Of a DNA stretch of 64,000 bases, positions 30,317 to 39,439 are shown piece after piece. Position numbers and translations under genes: made by a program. Positions within the stretch are counted from its first letter, which is position 1. Each line of letters begins with the position of its first letter. The notes below the pieces were generated by a model. The model was not told where the DNA came from and did not search any database. It worked only from the letters and a program-made list of their open reading frames with translations. The DNA is taken from assembly GCF_025962655.1 (NCBI RefSeq), contig NZ_JAGFPE010000003.1:248001-312000 (forward strand), given 5' to 3'. This DNA is from Candidatus Symbiopectobacterium sp. NZEC151. Lineage in GTDB: Bacteria > Pseudomonadota > Gammaproteobacteria > Enterobacterales > Enterobacteriaceae.

Positions 30317-32065
30317 ATGGCTGGACGAATCCCACGCGTCTTTATCAATGACCTGCTGGCACGCACTGATATCGTCGATCTGATCGACGCGCGCGTGAAG
30401 CTCAAGAAGCAGGGCAAGAACTTTCACGCGTGCTGTCCGTTTCACCATGAGAAAACCCCGTCTTTCACCGTAAACGGTGATAAGCAGTTTTACCATTGTT
30501 TCGGTTGCGGCGCGCACGGCAATGCCGTCGATTTTTTAATGAACTACGATCGCCTGGAGTTCGTTGAAAGTATCGAAGAATTGGCAGCCATGCACAGTCT
30601 GGAAGTGCCTTATGAATCCGGCACTGGCACTACAGCGCTTGAACGCCATCAGCGTCAAAGCCTGTATGAATTGATGGGACAACTGAGCGAGTTTTATCAG
30701 CAGGCATTAAACCAGCCAACGGCAGCCACCGCCCAGGGTTATCTGGCACAACGCGGCCTGAGTGCGGAAGTGATTCGCCACTTCGCTATTGGCTTCGCCC
30801 CTCCGGGGTGGGACAACGTATTAAAGCGCTTTGGTCGTCACGATGAAGATCGTGAAACCCTGAGCGATGCGGGAATGCTGGTTAAGAATGAGCAAGGACG
30901 TACCTATGACCGCTTCCGTGAGCGCGTCATGTTCCCGATCCGCGATAAGCGCGGCCGTGTTATCGCCTTTGGCGGACGCGTGCTGGGAGACGGATTGCCC
31001 AAATACCTGAACTCGCCGGAAACTGAAATTTTTCATAAAGGCCGCCAACTGTATGGCCTTTACGAAGCGCAACAAAATCACACGGAACTAAAACGCCTTC
31101 TTGTGGTTGAAGGTTATATGGACGTGGTAGCGCTGGCGCAATTCGGTATTGATTATGCCGTCGCCTCACTGGGCACCGCCACGACGGCTGACCATATTCA
31201 GATGATGTTCCGCGTTACCGATCAGGTGATTTGTTGCTATGACGGTGACCGTGCAGGCCGAGATGCCGCCTGGCGCGCCCTGGAAACGGCGCTACCCTAT
31301 TTGAATGATGGTCGCCAGTTGCGCTTTATGTTTCTCCCTGATGGAGAGGATCCGGATACTCTGGTGCGTAAAGAGGGTAAACAAGCGTTTGAACAGAGGA
31401 TGGAGCAGGCGCTGCCGCTCTCCACGTTCTTGTTTGATACCCTGCAACAGCAGGTGGATATGAGCTCTCCCGAGGGCAGAACCAAACTTGGAAGAGACGC
31501 ATTGCCGTTGATTGGTCAGGTGCCGGGAGAAACCTTGCGACTGTATCTACGTCAACAGCTCGGCAACAAACTGGGGATTCTTGACGATCGCCAACTGGAT
31601 AAACTGCTGCCAAAAACGGCAGAACAGGCGCAGCCCTACCAGCCGCCCCAACTAAAACGCACAACTATGCGTATACTAATAGGGTTGCTGGTACAAAATC
31701 CGCAGTTGGCAGCATTGGTGACCGCGCCGGACGGGCTGGCATCATCGAAGATGGCTGGCGTGCCGCTGTTTATTGAGCTGGTGAAAACGTGCCAGGCACA
31801 GCCCGGTTTGACAACGGGGCAACTTCTGGAGCTTTACCGGGAGAATAAATCAGGCCCACAGCTTGAAACCATGGCAACCTGGAACCACATGATCGTTGAG
31901 GACAAGGTAGAAGAGACGTTTATCGATACCTTGACTACCCTATATAACCATATGTTAGAGGAGCGGCTGGAATCATTGATCGCGCAGTCACGTTTGCGGG
32001 GGTTGACCGCAGAAGAACGTAACGAAGTGCACATGTTGAACCAGGCGCTTACAAGAAAGAACTGA
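30317..32065 (+). CDS. dnaG: DNA primase
   Basis: The product has 582 residues (E. coli 581). It synthesises RNA primers for replication. The N-terminal CHC2 zinc domain shows CCPFHHEKTPSF and CFGCGAHG; the TOPRIM catalytic core has VVEGYMDVVAL and CYDGDRAGRDA; the C-terminal third is the helical DnaB-binding domain. Second gene of the rpsU-dnaG-rpoD operon. Confidence 0.98.
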   Translation: MAGRIPRVFINDLLARTDIVDLIDARVKLKKQGKNFHACCPFHHEKTPSFTVNGDKQFYHCFGCGAHGNAVDFLMNYDRLEFVESIEELAAMHSLEVPYESGTGTTALERHQRQSLYELMGQLSEFYQQALNQPTAATAQGYLAQRGLSAEVIRHFAIGFAPPGWDNVLKRFGRHDEDRETLSDAGMLVKNEQGRTYDRFRERVMFPIRDKRGRVIAFGGRVLGDGLPKYLNSPETEIFHKGRQLYGLYEAQQNHTELKRLLVVEGYMDVVALAQFGIDYAVASLGTATTADHIQMMFRVTDQVICCYDGDRAGRDAAWRALETALPYLNDGRQLRFMFLPDGEDPDTLVRKEGKQAFEQRMEQALPLSTFLFDTLQQQVDMSSPEGRTKLGRDALPLIGQVPGETLRLYLRQQLGNKLGILDDRQLDKLLPKTAEQAQPYQPPQLKRTTMRILIGLLVQNPQLAALVTAPDGLASSKMAGVPLFIELVKTCQAQPGLTTGQLLELYRENKSGPQLETMATWNHMIVEDKVEETFIDTLTTLYNHMLEERLESLIAQSRLRGLTAEERNEVHMLNQALTRKN

Positions 32066-32285
32066 TTACAGAGGCTTAATTGCCGATAACCAGCAGGGTG
32101 AAGCCCTGCCAAAGCCGCTAGAAGGGGCTGCGGCGAGAAGAAGAAATACCCCGAATGTTATTGTTGGCTATACCCAATAGCTTTCTACGAACAGGCGAGC
32201 GAAAGGCACCTGCATCGTGAAAGGTGACCGGTATAATTATGCCGACCGACACCAACCTAATACTCTGAAGTGTGGATACCGTCTT

Positions 32286-34133
32286 ATGGAGCAAAACCCG
32301 CAGTCACAGCTGAAGCTACTTGTCACCCGTGGTAAGGAGCAAGGCTACCTGACCTATGCTGAGGTCAATGACCATCTGCCGGAAGATATCATCGATTCCG
32401 ATCAGATCGAAGACATCATCCAGATGATTAATGACATGGGCATCCAGGTGATGGAAGAAGCACCGGATGCGGATGACCTGCTGTTGGCAGAAACTACGTC
32501 TGACACCGATGAAGATGCCGCAGAAGCCGCTGCTCAGGTGCTCTCAAGCGTAGAGTCCGAAATCGGGCGTACGACCGATCCGGTGCGCATGTACATGCGT
32601 GAAATGGGCACCGTTGAGTTGCTCACCCGCGAAGGTGAAATCGACATCGCCAAGCGGATCGAAGACGGTATCAACCAGGTTCAGTGTTCTGTTGCCGAAT
32701 ATCCTGAAGCGATCACTTACCTGTTGGAACAATACGATCGCGTCGAGGCTGAAGAGAGCCGCCTTTCCGATCTGATCACCGGGTTTGTCGATCCCAACGC
32801 CGAAGAAGATCTTGCGCCTACCGCAACCCACGTGGGATCGGAATTGTCCAGCGAAGAGATGGATGACGACGATGATGATGACGAAGAGAGCGAAGACGAC
32901 GACGATGCGGAAGAAGACAACAGCATCGATCCAGAACTGGCTCGTCAGAAATTTACCGAGCTGCGTGAACAGTACGAAGTCACGCGTCAAACGATCAAAG
33001 CCCATGGCCGTAACCACGCCAAGGCCGCAGAAGAGATCCTGAAGCTCTCTGACATTTTCAAGCAGTTCCGTTTGGTGCCAAAACAGTTCGATTTCCTGGT
33101 CAACAGCATGCGCACCATGATGGATCGCGTTCGCACGCAAGAGCGTTTGATCATGAAACTCTGCGTTGAACAGTGCAAAATGCCGAAGAAAAACTTCGTC
33201 ACGCTGTTCACCGGTAACGAAACCAATGACACCTGGTTCTCCGCCGCCAAGGCAATGAACAAGCCCTGGAGCGAGAAACTGGTTGAAGTGGAAGAGGACG
33301 TGCAGCGCAGTTTGCTGAAGCTGCACCAGATCGAAGAAGAAACCGGCTTGACCATCGAGCAGGTGAAAGACATCAACCGTCGCATGTCGATTGGTGAAGC
33401 CAAGGCACGCCGCGCCAAGAAAGAGATGGTCGAAGCGAACTTGCGTCTGGTAATTTCTATTGCCAAGAAGTACACCAACCGCGGTCTGCAATTCCTGGAT
33501 CTGATTCAGGAAGGCAACATCGGCCTGATGAAGGCCGTAGACAAGTTTGAATACCGTCGTGGCTATAAGTTTTCTACTTATGCCACCTGGTGGATCCGTC
33601 AGGCGATCACCCGTTCTATCGCCGATCAGGCGCGTACCATCCGTATTCCTGTTCACATGATCGAAACGATTAACAAGCTGAACCGCATTTCGCGTCAGAT
33701 GTTGCAGGAAATGGGCCGTGAGCCGACGCCAGAGGAACTTGCCGAGCGCATGCTGATGCCGGAAGACAAGATCCGCAAGGTGCTGAAGATCGCCAAAGAG
33801 CCGATCTCGATGGAAACGCCGATCGGTGATGATGAAGATTCGCATTTGGGAGACTTCATCGAAGACACAACGCTGGAACTGCCGCTGGACTCTGCGACGT
33901 CAGAAAGCCTGCGTTCAGCCACCCACGATGTGCTGGCTGGCCTGACGGCGCGCGAAGCTAAAGTACTGCGTATGCGTTTCGGTATCGACATGAACACCGA
34001 CCACACGTTGGAAGAGGTGGGCAAACAGTTTGACGTGACGCGTGAACGTATCCGTCAGATTGAAGCCAAGGCGCTGCGCAAGCTGCGTCATCCAAGCCGT
34101 TCCGAAGTGTTACGCAGCTTCCTGGATGATTAA
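32286..34133 (+). CDS. rpoD: RNA polymerase primary sigma factor (sigma-70)
   Basis: The product has 615 residues (E. coli 613). Region 1.1 is at the start ([20 protein letters not shown]), then a non-conserved region with a long acidic run ([18 protein letters not shown] near residue 195-212), regions 2.1-2.4 ([48 protein letters not shown]), region 3 and region 4 ([26 protein letters not shown]). The ATG at 32286 is conserved; an in-frame ATG at 32217 is not. The gap to dnaG is 220 bp, so promoters inside dnaG, as in E. coli, or in the gap are likely. Confidence 0.98.
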   Translation: MEQNPQSQLKLLVTRGKEQGYLTYAEVNDHLPEDIIDSDQIEDIIQMINDMGIQVMEEAPDADDLLLAETTSDTDEDAAEAAAQVLSSVESEIGRTTDPVRMYMREMGTVELLTREGEIDIAKRIEDGINQVQCSVAEYPEAITYLLEQYDRVEAEESRLSDLITGFVDPNAEEDLAPTATHVGSELSSEEMDDDDDDDEESEDDDDAEEDNSIDPELARQKFTELREQYEVTRQTIKAHGRNHAKAAEEILKLSDIFKQFRLVPKQFDFLVNSMRTMMDRVRTQERLIMKLCVEQCKMPKKNFVTLFTGNETNDTWFSAAKAMNKPWSEKLVEVEEDVQRSLLKLHQIEEETGLTIEQVKDINRRMSIGEAKARRAKKEMVEANLRLVISIAKKYTNRGLQFLDLIQEGNIGLMKAVDKFEYRRGYKFSTYATWWIRQAITRSIADQARTIRIPVHMIETINKLNRISRQMLQEMGREPTPEELAERMLMPEDKIRKVLKIAKEPISMETPIGDDEDSHLGDFIEDTTLELPLDSATSESLRSATHDVLAGLTAREAKVLRMRFGIDMNTDHTLEEVGKQFDVTRERIRQIEAKALRKLRHPSRSEVLRSFLDD

Positions 34134-34154
34134 CAGCATCTAAATGGAAATAGG

Positions 34155-34183
34155 AAAAAGCCCTCAATATCGGGGGCTTTTTT
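34155..34183 (+). terminator. Terminator of the rpsU-dnaG-rpoD operon
   Basis: AAAAAGCCC and GGGGGCTTTTTT flank a short loop 22 bases after the rpoD stop. Confidence 0.85.
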
Positions 34184-34291
34184 ATGGTATTTATAACGAT
34201 AACAACAGGCTAGGCTGCATACAAAACCAGCATACGGGCAACGTTGCTCTAGACCTGCCCCGCCATGTTACCGTATAATTCACGCCCACAT

Positions 34292-34367
34292 GGCCCCTTA
34301 GCTCAGTGGTTAGAGCAGGCGACTCATAATCGCTTGGTCGTTGGTTCAAACCCAACAGGGGCCACCA
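34292..34367 (+). tRNA. ileX: tRNA-Ile2, anticodon CAT (lysidine-type)
   Basis: This is a 76-base cloverleaf beginning GGCCCCTTAGCTCAGTGG and ending AGGGGCCACCA. The anticodon CAT is at 34325-34327 in the loop CTCATAA. Location after rpoD and near identity to E. coli ileX as I recall it identify the minor tRNA-Ile whose C34 is changed to lysidine by TilS to read AUA, rather than a tRNA-Met. Confidence 0.93.
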
Positions 34368-34380
34368 AAATTTAGCTGAT

Positions 34381-34423
34381 AAATCAGATGATTAAGCCAC
34401 TTCTTGCGAGGTGGCTTTTTTGT
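34381..34423 (+). repeat. Direct repeat copy 1 (attL-like), contains the tRNA-Ile terminator
   Basis: This 43-bp segment, AAATCAGATGATTAAGCC through GGTGGCTTTTTTGT, recurs at 36125-36167 with one mismatch. It includes the terminator stem AAGCCACTTC / GAGGTGGCTT (34394-34417) and T tract. The two copies bound a 1.7-kb islet. Confidence 0.9.
34394..34421 (+). terminator. Terminator of tRNA-Ile
   Basis: AAGCCACTTC, loop TTGC, GAGGTGGCTT (one G-T pair) followed by TTTT, 27 bases past the tRNA 3' end. The same hairpin is duplicated at 36138-36165. Confidence 0.88.
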
Positions 34424-36124
34424 GGGTTGTGGCCATTGTCCCCTTTTTGTCTCTCCCCCAAAAGCCCACTTGCAGCCATCCGAAAATTTCAGCGCTTTGC
34501 CTGTATTAAAAATCTGTAACCATCTGCCTTAGATGGTTTTCTCTCTCATTCACTGAAAAGAAAACCCTTTCCTACAGATCTTTCCATTTAACCGAACCCA
34601 GAAAAAACCATTATTTATCTGACAGATAGAATTCTTCGTAGACCCATAAGAGATCCTTCAAACTGAAAAACTCCCCTGTTCCAAAAAACGCTGGCGGTGA
34701 CGATAAGTGGATCGCTTTTTACCCGTTGTTGAAAAGAGCGTAAGCATAATGGTCGCTCCATTTTCAGATAATTCGAGCAGAGCCCCTTATATGACCGTCC
34801 ACCGCTCAGCAGATGTCGGCGTAACTGAAACAGGATTAACCCTATCGTTAAAAAGGAAAAATATGATACGGATGAAAAACAGGGTCTCGAAAGAAATCAC
34901 AATCCCCGTCCTTTTGCTTTTTCTGTCCGGATGTGCGCCCATCCCGCAGACCATTATGAAGAAAACATCCCCTCCGACTGAAACACATGTACGAAAAGGC
35001 TGTTCCGTTCAAAAGGGAACGGTATTCCTGATCGCAAGCTCGTCGCAATATGATGAAAGCGTCATCCCGGAGATTGAGACAGCACTTTCTCGCGAGTGCT
35101 ACTCGGTTGACAAACGATATCTCGACCAGAAGCCTACCAGGCTGGGTTACGTCAACACGGATGAAAAACGGGCCCAAACCCTCATTAATGCTCTCAGTGA
35201 CCGTAATGTGCATTACCTCTGGTTTGTTAGAGGAGGTTCGGGGGCGCTCAACCTTTATCCGGCACTACATGCAAGCCAGAAGCGTATCTCAGCATCCACA
35301 CCGAAAACGATCATCGGCTTCAGTGACGTGACAGCCATCCACAACTTTGTGAACCATGAGCTGAACTGGCCAAGCGTGCATGGCGTGCTGGCTTCTTTTA
35401 ATAAAGAAATGCATGAGATTGACAGCAACAAAACACTTAATATGAACAACAGCCTGAATGAAGCCTTTGAGGCCCTGTCTCATGGGGTTAATTACCCAGG
35501 CATCGAACCGATGAACCGCCAGGCTGTAAGAACGGTGAGTGGTAAACTGGATGGCGGTAACCTGACCCTGGTGCAGTCACTGTTTTCCACCCTATATGAG
35601 GGTACCTATTCAGACAAAATTATGATGCTGGAAGATACGGGAGTAACGGCAAAACAGCTTGACCGGACCTTGCATCAGATAGAATTCAGCAGAAAATTCC
35701 ATCCACGCGCCGTTATTTTTGGTCAGTTTTACGGTAAAAATGCAAGCGACGAAGAAAAATATCTTTACCGATATGTAATAAAACAGTTCGCCGAGCGTGT
35801 TACCTATCCTGTTTATTATTATCCGGAATTTGGGCATGGTGAAACTAACCAGCCATTCATTTTGAATAATCAGGGTACTATTTTATGCAGCAGCGTATAC
35901 GGGCAGTGTAGCCTGACCCAGCCTCCGGTAAAAACGACGCAATATACGTATCGGCCGTCTGCGTAACCGGCAAAGCTTTTTTGAGTATGCTGACCATTCC
36001 GTTTCAAGCTCGGTAACAGGCCTTGATATCATTACTCACAGTCTTTATGCGTAGATAAAGAAGTACGGCCCAGATTCTTCGGTCAGCCAAGCCCCAAACA
36101 ATGGCGAACAATACTTTATCTTAA
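34424..36124. mobile_element. 1.7-kb islet at the tRNA-Ile locus bounded by 43-bp direct repeats
   Basis: The segment between the two repeats is richer in A and T than the flanking genes and holds a single gene, the S66 peptidase lipoprotein. No integrase or transposase is visible. The 34424-34862 part (about 440 bases) contains no gene I can support. The structure fits a small element inserted at, or a duplication of, the tRNA terminator. Mechanism is unproven. Confidence 0.6.
34863..35966 (+). CDS. Lipoprotein of the S66 L,D-carboxypeptidase/MccF family
   Basis: The product has 367 residues, starting at ATG 34863 with AAGGA upstream. Residues 10-24 are a lipoprotein signal (PVLLLFLSGC, Cys24). 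The S66 fold motifs follow: FVRGGSGALNLYPAL, IIGFSDVTAIHNF with the nucleophile Ser154, GGNLTLVQSL, MMLEDTG with Glu257 and FGHGETNQP with His325, so the Ser-Glu-His triad is complete. Family members are cytosolic LdcA, which trims the tetrapeptide of recycled murein, and MccF, which cleaves microcin C. A lipidated envelope-located member is unusual and suggests action in the periplasm on murein peptides or incoming peptides. It is the only gene of the direct-repeat-bounded islet, with base use unlike its neighbours. Confidence 0.82.
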   Translation: MIRMKNRVSKEITIPVLLLFLSGCAPIPQTIMKKTSPPTETHVRKGCSVQKGTVFLIASSSQYDESVIPEIETALSRECYSVDKRYLDQKPTRLGYVNTDEKRAQTLINALSDRNVHYLWFVRGGSGALNLYPALHASQKRISASTPKTIIGFSDVTAIHNFVNHELNWPSVHGVLASFNKEMHEIDSNKTLNMNNSLNEAFEALSHGVNYPGIEPMNRQAVRTVSGKLDGGNLTLVQSLFSTLYEGTYSDKIMMLEDTGVTAKQLDRTLHQIEFSRKFHPRAVIFGQFYGKNASDEEKYLYRYVIKQFAERVTYPVYYYPEFGHGETNQPFILNNQGTILCSSVYGQCSLTQPPVKTTQYTYRPSA

Positions 36125-36167
36125 AAATCAGATTATTAAGCCACTTCTTGCGAGGTGGCTTTTTTGT
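36125..36167 (+). repeat. Direct repeat copy 2 (attR-like)
   Basis: It is identical to 34381-34423 except for one base (position 10, T instead of G), including the complete terminator hairpin and T tract. It marks the right end of the islet. Confidence 0.9.
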
Positions 36168-36241
36168 TAATTGCCGCCAAAATGGCGCTAATGTGTCGCT
36201 GGACGTTTTACCGACTCACCGCATTAGCACAGTGCAGATCC

Positions 36242-36631
36242 TTACGGCAACCTGGCTACCACCTTGATTTCAAAGTGAAAGCCAGACAGCCAAGAGACGC
36301 CGACCCCGGTCAAGGCAGGATAAGGGGCTTCGCCCCAGAATTCCGGGACCACGCTCCAGATGGTTTCCAGGTTCGATTCAGGGTCGACCACAAAAACGGT
36401 TACATCCATAACGTCCTCAAACGTGCAGCCCGCGGCAAACAACACCGCGTTCAAATTCTCAAATGCCCGCCTCACCTGTGTTTTTAAATCCGGTTCAGGT
36501 GAACCGTCTTCCTGGCTTCCCACCTGCCCTGACACGAATAAAAAGCCGTTGGCTCTCACTGCCGGGGAATAGCGATTGCGGTTATAGAGATCTTGCCGCC
36601 CTTCAGGAAAAACCACATCGCGCATTGCCAT
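36242..36631 (-). CDS. RidA/YjgF-family protein
   Basis: The product has 129 residues; ATG 36631 has AGAGG 6 bases upstream. RidA-fold features are YSPAVRANGFLFVSGQVG, TQVRRAFENLNAVLFAAGCTFEDVMDVTVFV and the C-terminal segment PALTGVGVSWLSGFHFEIKVVARLP. Several members deaminate reactive enamine/imine intermediates; this one lacks the usual Arg-containing P(A/T)R motif near the end (PALTGVGV here), so it may be a non-archetypal Rid protein. It is divergent from a LysR regulator that probably controls it. Confidence 0.85.
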   Translation of the reverse strand: MAMRDVVFPEGRQDLYNRNRYSPAVRANGFLFVSGQVGSQEDGSPEPDLKTQVRRAFENLNAVLFAAGCTFEDVMDVTVFVVDPESNLETIWSVVPEFWGEAPYPALTGVGVSWLSGFHFEIKVVARLP

Positions 36632-36774
36632 AACATACCTCTGAATAACCGTTTCAAGATGGATGACTTGTGTGTAACCGAAGTCTAGAGGCATAGTGAC
36701 GGTAAGATAAACGCGCAAAACGCCGCATCATTATTTGTAAAATACAAACAATCAGAAAGGCATGAGGCAACGAG

Positions 36775-37692
36775 ATGGATCGCTTTGACGCAATGCAGGC
36801 TTTTATTCGGGTGGTCGAGTCGGGCAGCTTTACCAAAGCCGCTGCGACGTTACAGATGAACAAGACCACCGTTACCCAGTTAATCCAACAACTCGAGACC
36901 CGATTGCGCGTCAAATTGCTGAACAGAACCACCAGAAAGGTGCATGTTACTGCCGATGGCACGGTGTATTACGAGCATGCCGTCCGTTTGCTTGCTGCGA
37001 TGGATGATGCGGAAACCAGCCTCTCCAGTGCCGTTACAACGCCCAGAGGTAAGCTGCGGGTTGACGTTCCCAGCCCACTGGCTCGTCTGATTCTGGTACC
37101 CGCCTTGCCTGAATTTTATGCGCAATACCCCGATATCCAGATTGATCTCGGTGCCAGCGATCGAAAGGTAGACATGATCAGGGAGAACGTGGACTGCGTG
37201 ATACGAGGAGGCGGTATCTCGGAGCAGTCACTGATTGCCCGCCATGTCGGGGATTTGACGATCGGAGCCTATGCCACACCGAATTACCTGGCTCACGCGG
37301 GGACACCCACCCACCCTAATCAACTGGAGCAATCAGAACATTATCTGGTCGGCTATCTGAATTCACAAACCGGAAAGGTTGCCGCACTGGAAGCGAGCCA
37401 TGATGGCAACACAGTCAGGATTAACGGGCGCTATCAGCTTGCCGTTGATGATGGCAATGCCTATCTTGCCGCTGGCCTGGCAGGACTTGGCATTATTTTG
37501 TTGCCCAGTTACATGGCAGAAGCGCATGAGGCGCGTGGCGAATTGCACCGGCTGTTCGAACAGTGGGAATTTAGCCCAATGCCACTTTATCTGGCTTTTC
37601 CCCCAAACCGGTATTTAAGCGCCAAGCTTCGGGTGTTTATCGACTGGGTGATTGAACTTATGGCTCGCCATGCGCCAAAGTGTGCCCGGTGA
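36775..37692 (+). CDS. LysR-family transcriptional regulator
   Basis: The product has 305 residues. The N-terminal winged helix-turn-helix is MDRFDAMQAFIRVVESGSFTKAAATLQMNKTTVTQ, with the linker helix ending near residue 85; the rest is the periplasmic-binding-like effector domain (RGKLRVDVPSPLARLILVPALPEFYAQYPDIQIDL). It is of the subgroup beginning MDRFDAM, whose targets vary. It is transcribed divergently from the RidA-like gene, the classic arrangement for a LysR regulator and its target. Effector unknown. Confidence 0.9.
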   Translation: MDRFDAMQAFIRVVESGSFTKAAATLQMNKTTVTQLIQQLETRLRVKLLNRTTRKVHVTADGTVYYEHAVRLLAAMDDAETSLSSAVTTPRGKLRVDVPSPLARLILVPALPEFYAQYPDIQIDLGASDRKVDMIRENVDCVIRGGGISEQSLIARHVGDLTIGAYATPNYLAHAGTPTHPNQLEQSEHYLVGYLNSQTGKVAALEASHDGNTVRINGRYQLAVDDGNAYLAAGLAGLGIILLPSYMAEAHEARGELHRLFEQWEFSPMPLYLAFPPNRYLSAKLRVFIDWVIELMARHAPKCAR

Positions 37693-37778
37693 TCGGCGGG
37701 ACGTTTAACAATTCTTACTCATTACCCATCCACTTCACCTATACTTTACCGACATCACGGTTTCGATAAGGCTTGATT

Positions 37779-38129
37779 GTGCTGGCAAACATTCTGATTG
37801 CCCTTGTTGCAGCGATACACGTTTACATCCTCATCCTGGAAATGTTCTTGTGGAACACCCACGTTGGTCGTAAAGCCTTTAATTTACGCGCTGATTTTGC
37901 TCGCGATACCAAGACAATGGCTGCGAATCAGGGGTTGTACAATGGTTTTTTAGCCGCTGGATTACTCTGGGGATTATGGCTGGGCGAAGCAGGTTTTCAA
38001 TTTAAGGTCTTTTTCCTTGCCTGCGTTTTGGTTGCCGGACTCTACGGCGCCCTCACCGTGAGTAGGAAAATCCTCTATGTTCAAGCAATTCCCGCGTTGA
38101 TTGCGCTCATCGCGCTGATGAGCCATTGA
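37779..38129 (+). CDS. DUF1304 small inner-membrane protein
   Basis: The product has 116 residues, with GTG at 37779 chosen because TAAGG lies 7 bases before it; a TTG at 37773 is too close. Four hydrophobic segments are visible (ILIALVAAIHVYILILEMFLW, GLYNGFLAAGLLWGLWL, VFFLACVLVAGLYGALTV, ALIALIALM). The HVYILxLEMFLW and NQGLYNGFLAAGL motifs identify DUF1304. Function unknown. It lies in the same direction as the next hypothetical gene, 24 bases upstream of it. Confidence 0.85.
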   Translation: MLANILIALVAAIHVYILILEMFLWNTHVGRKAFNLRADFARDTKTMAANQGLYNGFLAAGLLWGLWLGEAGFQFKVFFLACVLVAGLYGALTVSRKILYVQAIPALIALIALMSH

Positions 38130-38153
38130 CGCATTTTAAAAAAGGATGATGGC

Positions 38154-38753
38154 ATGGATGCATTAACCTACCCCTACACCTTACAGGATTTATTATCCCT
38201 GTATGAGTTCGAACCCCTGCTTGAACCTATACACCGGGAGAAACACTATAGCGCGCTGATTGATTGGGCGGAAAAGGAAGTGCTGTTTGGCAATGATTCC
38301 GAAACGCTGCTTATCATTGCGTCGTTCTGCCTGGACGTGAAACTGGATTATGACGAGATAAACGGCTATCTCGATCGCTATCTGTATGAGAATAAAATAA
38401 AAAGGCCCAACTCAGATACCAGCGCCTTGGTCTGGCTAAAGATACAAATGTGGTATTTGCTGAACACCCCGAACGCCAAGGGCGTAGAAGAGAGCTTATA
38501 TCTGTTTTCCCAGCACTTTTTCGACTTTGGCCCGCGTTTTTTTGCAAAGACCACCGGCTATCTGAACAACCTCTATTACCAACTGTATGACAGTGGCTGG
38601 GGGGATTATCCGACCAAGGCCGAATCCATGGATGAGCAGGCGCTTTTGCGCTTCGTTAAGGAGCGCATACGCCCGCTTTATCGCAAGCTAACCCATAACG
38701 AGTGGCTCACATTACTCGCACGCGGACAGCCAGCCGGTAATCGTCTGGCGTAA
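38154..38753 (+). CDS. Hypothetical protein, 199 residues, helical, Tyr-rich
   Basis: I do not recognise the family. AAAGGA lies 7 bases before the ATG and codon use is typical of the chromosome, so the gene is real. No signal peptide or membrane segment is apparent; the sequence is rich in aromatic residues and predicted helices (LQDLLSLYEFEPLLEPIHR, LVWLKIQMWYLL, YLNNLYYQLYDSGWGDYP). It probably forms an operon with the DUF1304 gene. The stop codon abuts the spy terminator. Confidence 0.7.
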   Translation: MDALTYPYTLQDLLSLYEFEPLLEPIHREKHYSALIDWAEKEVLFGNDSETLLIIASFCLDVKLDYDEINGYLDRYLYENKIKRPNSDTSALVWLKIQMWYLLNTPNAKGVEESLYLFSQHFFDFGPRFFAKTTGYLNNLYYQLYDSGWGDYPTKAESMDEQALLRFVKERIRPLYRKLTHNEWLTLLARGQPAGNRLA

Positions 38754-38812
38754 AAAAACCGCCTTCTCATCGGCCGCCCTATAAACAGGCTCGCACAGTG
38801 AGTAAGGCGGTT
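38752..38812 (-). terminator. Terminator of spy (minus strand)
   Basis: ACCGCCTT and AAGGCGGT arms enclose a long loop; on the minus strand a run of seven T follows. It begins 20 bases past the spy stop. Confidence 0.7.
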
Positions 38813-38832
38813 GTCAGAAGAGAAAGTCTGAA

Positions 38833-39321
38833 TTACTTAGTAGCAGCCTTCTCAGCGGGTTCTGTCATCTTGTGATTGATGCGGTTATCAAAATTTTCGC
38901 TAAACTGCTTTTTCTGCTCCGGCGTCAGAACGTTATAGATCTTGTTCTGCGTCTCCAGACGACTTACCATCCGCGCTTTATGAATCTCATCCTGCTTGTT
39001 GACCTGCGCTTGGGCTTTCGCCACATCGAACGTGTCTGCGGCAATCACATCACGCATTGCACGGTGTTCGTCCTGCATTACTTTGCGCATGTTATCGCGC
39101 GCATCGCGGATAATATCCCCAACCTGCTTTTTCTGCGCCTCGGTCAGGTTGAGATCCTTAAGCATCCACTCTTCATGCATGCCAGTACGAGGGCCACCGC
39201 GTTCACCTTTCATCATACGAGCTTCATGACCGTGGCCTTTTTGAGCATCGTTCGCATGCGCAATACCCGCTGCGCCAAACGCCAAGGTAGATGCCACCAG
39301 AATCGCTGTCAGTTTACGCAT
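38833..39321 (-). CDS. spy: ATP-independent periplasmic chaperone Spy
   Basis: The product has 162 residues (E. coli Spy 161). Signal peptide 1-23 (MRKLTAILVASTLAFGAAG, cleavage at AHA). Two LTxxQ motifs, LNLTEAQKKQ and VLTPEQKKQF, lie in the four-helix cradle that binds unfolded clients. The mature N-terminus is His/Gly/Met-rich (GHGHEARMMKGERGG), suggestive of metal contact. In E. coli spy is induced by CpxAR and BaeSR on envelope stress. A long palindrome resembling BaeR sites lies about 120 bp upstream. Confidence 0.95.
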   Translation of the reverse strand: MRKLTAILVASTLAFGAAGIAHANDAQKGHGHEARMMKGERGGPRTGMHEEWMLKDLNLTEAQKKQVGDIIRDARDNMRKVMQDEHRAMRDVIAADTFDVAKAQAQVNKQDEIHKARMVSRLETQNKIYNVLTPEQKKQFSENFDNRINHKMTEPAEKAATK

Positions 39322-39439
39322 AGTGCTATCTCTCTCTTTCCAGGTTACTCATTAACGACGATTGTCGTGTTGACGGTGTTGAGTATAGACGGTGCAACTT
39401 CGAGTTAATTAGCGTAAGGGTAAATCTCTGCAAGTTCCG

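Noticed and set aside
34292-34367. CAT-anticodon tRNA as tRNA-Met
   Set aside because: The body sequence and location after rpoD match ileX, the lysidine-modified tRNA-Ile, rather than elongator or initiator tRNA-Met.
34707-34862. Longer N-terminus for the S66 lipoprotein
   Set aside because: An in-frame ATG at 34707 would put 52 residues before the lipoprotein signal; the ATG at 34863 has a ribosome site and a correct signal peptide.
39405-39425. CpxR box GTAAG-GTAAA upstream of spy
   Set aside because: The two half-sites are separated by one base instead of about five, so it does not fit the CpxR consensus.
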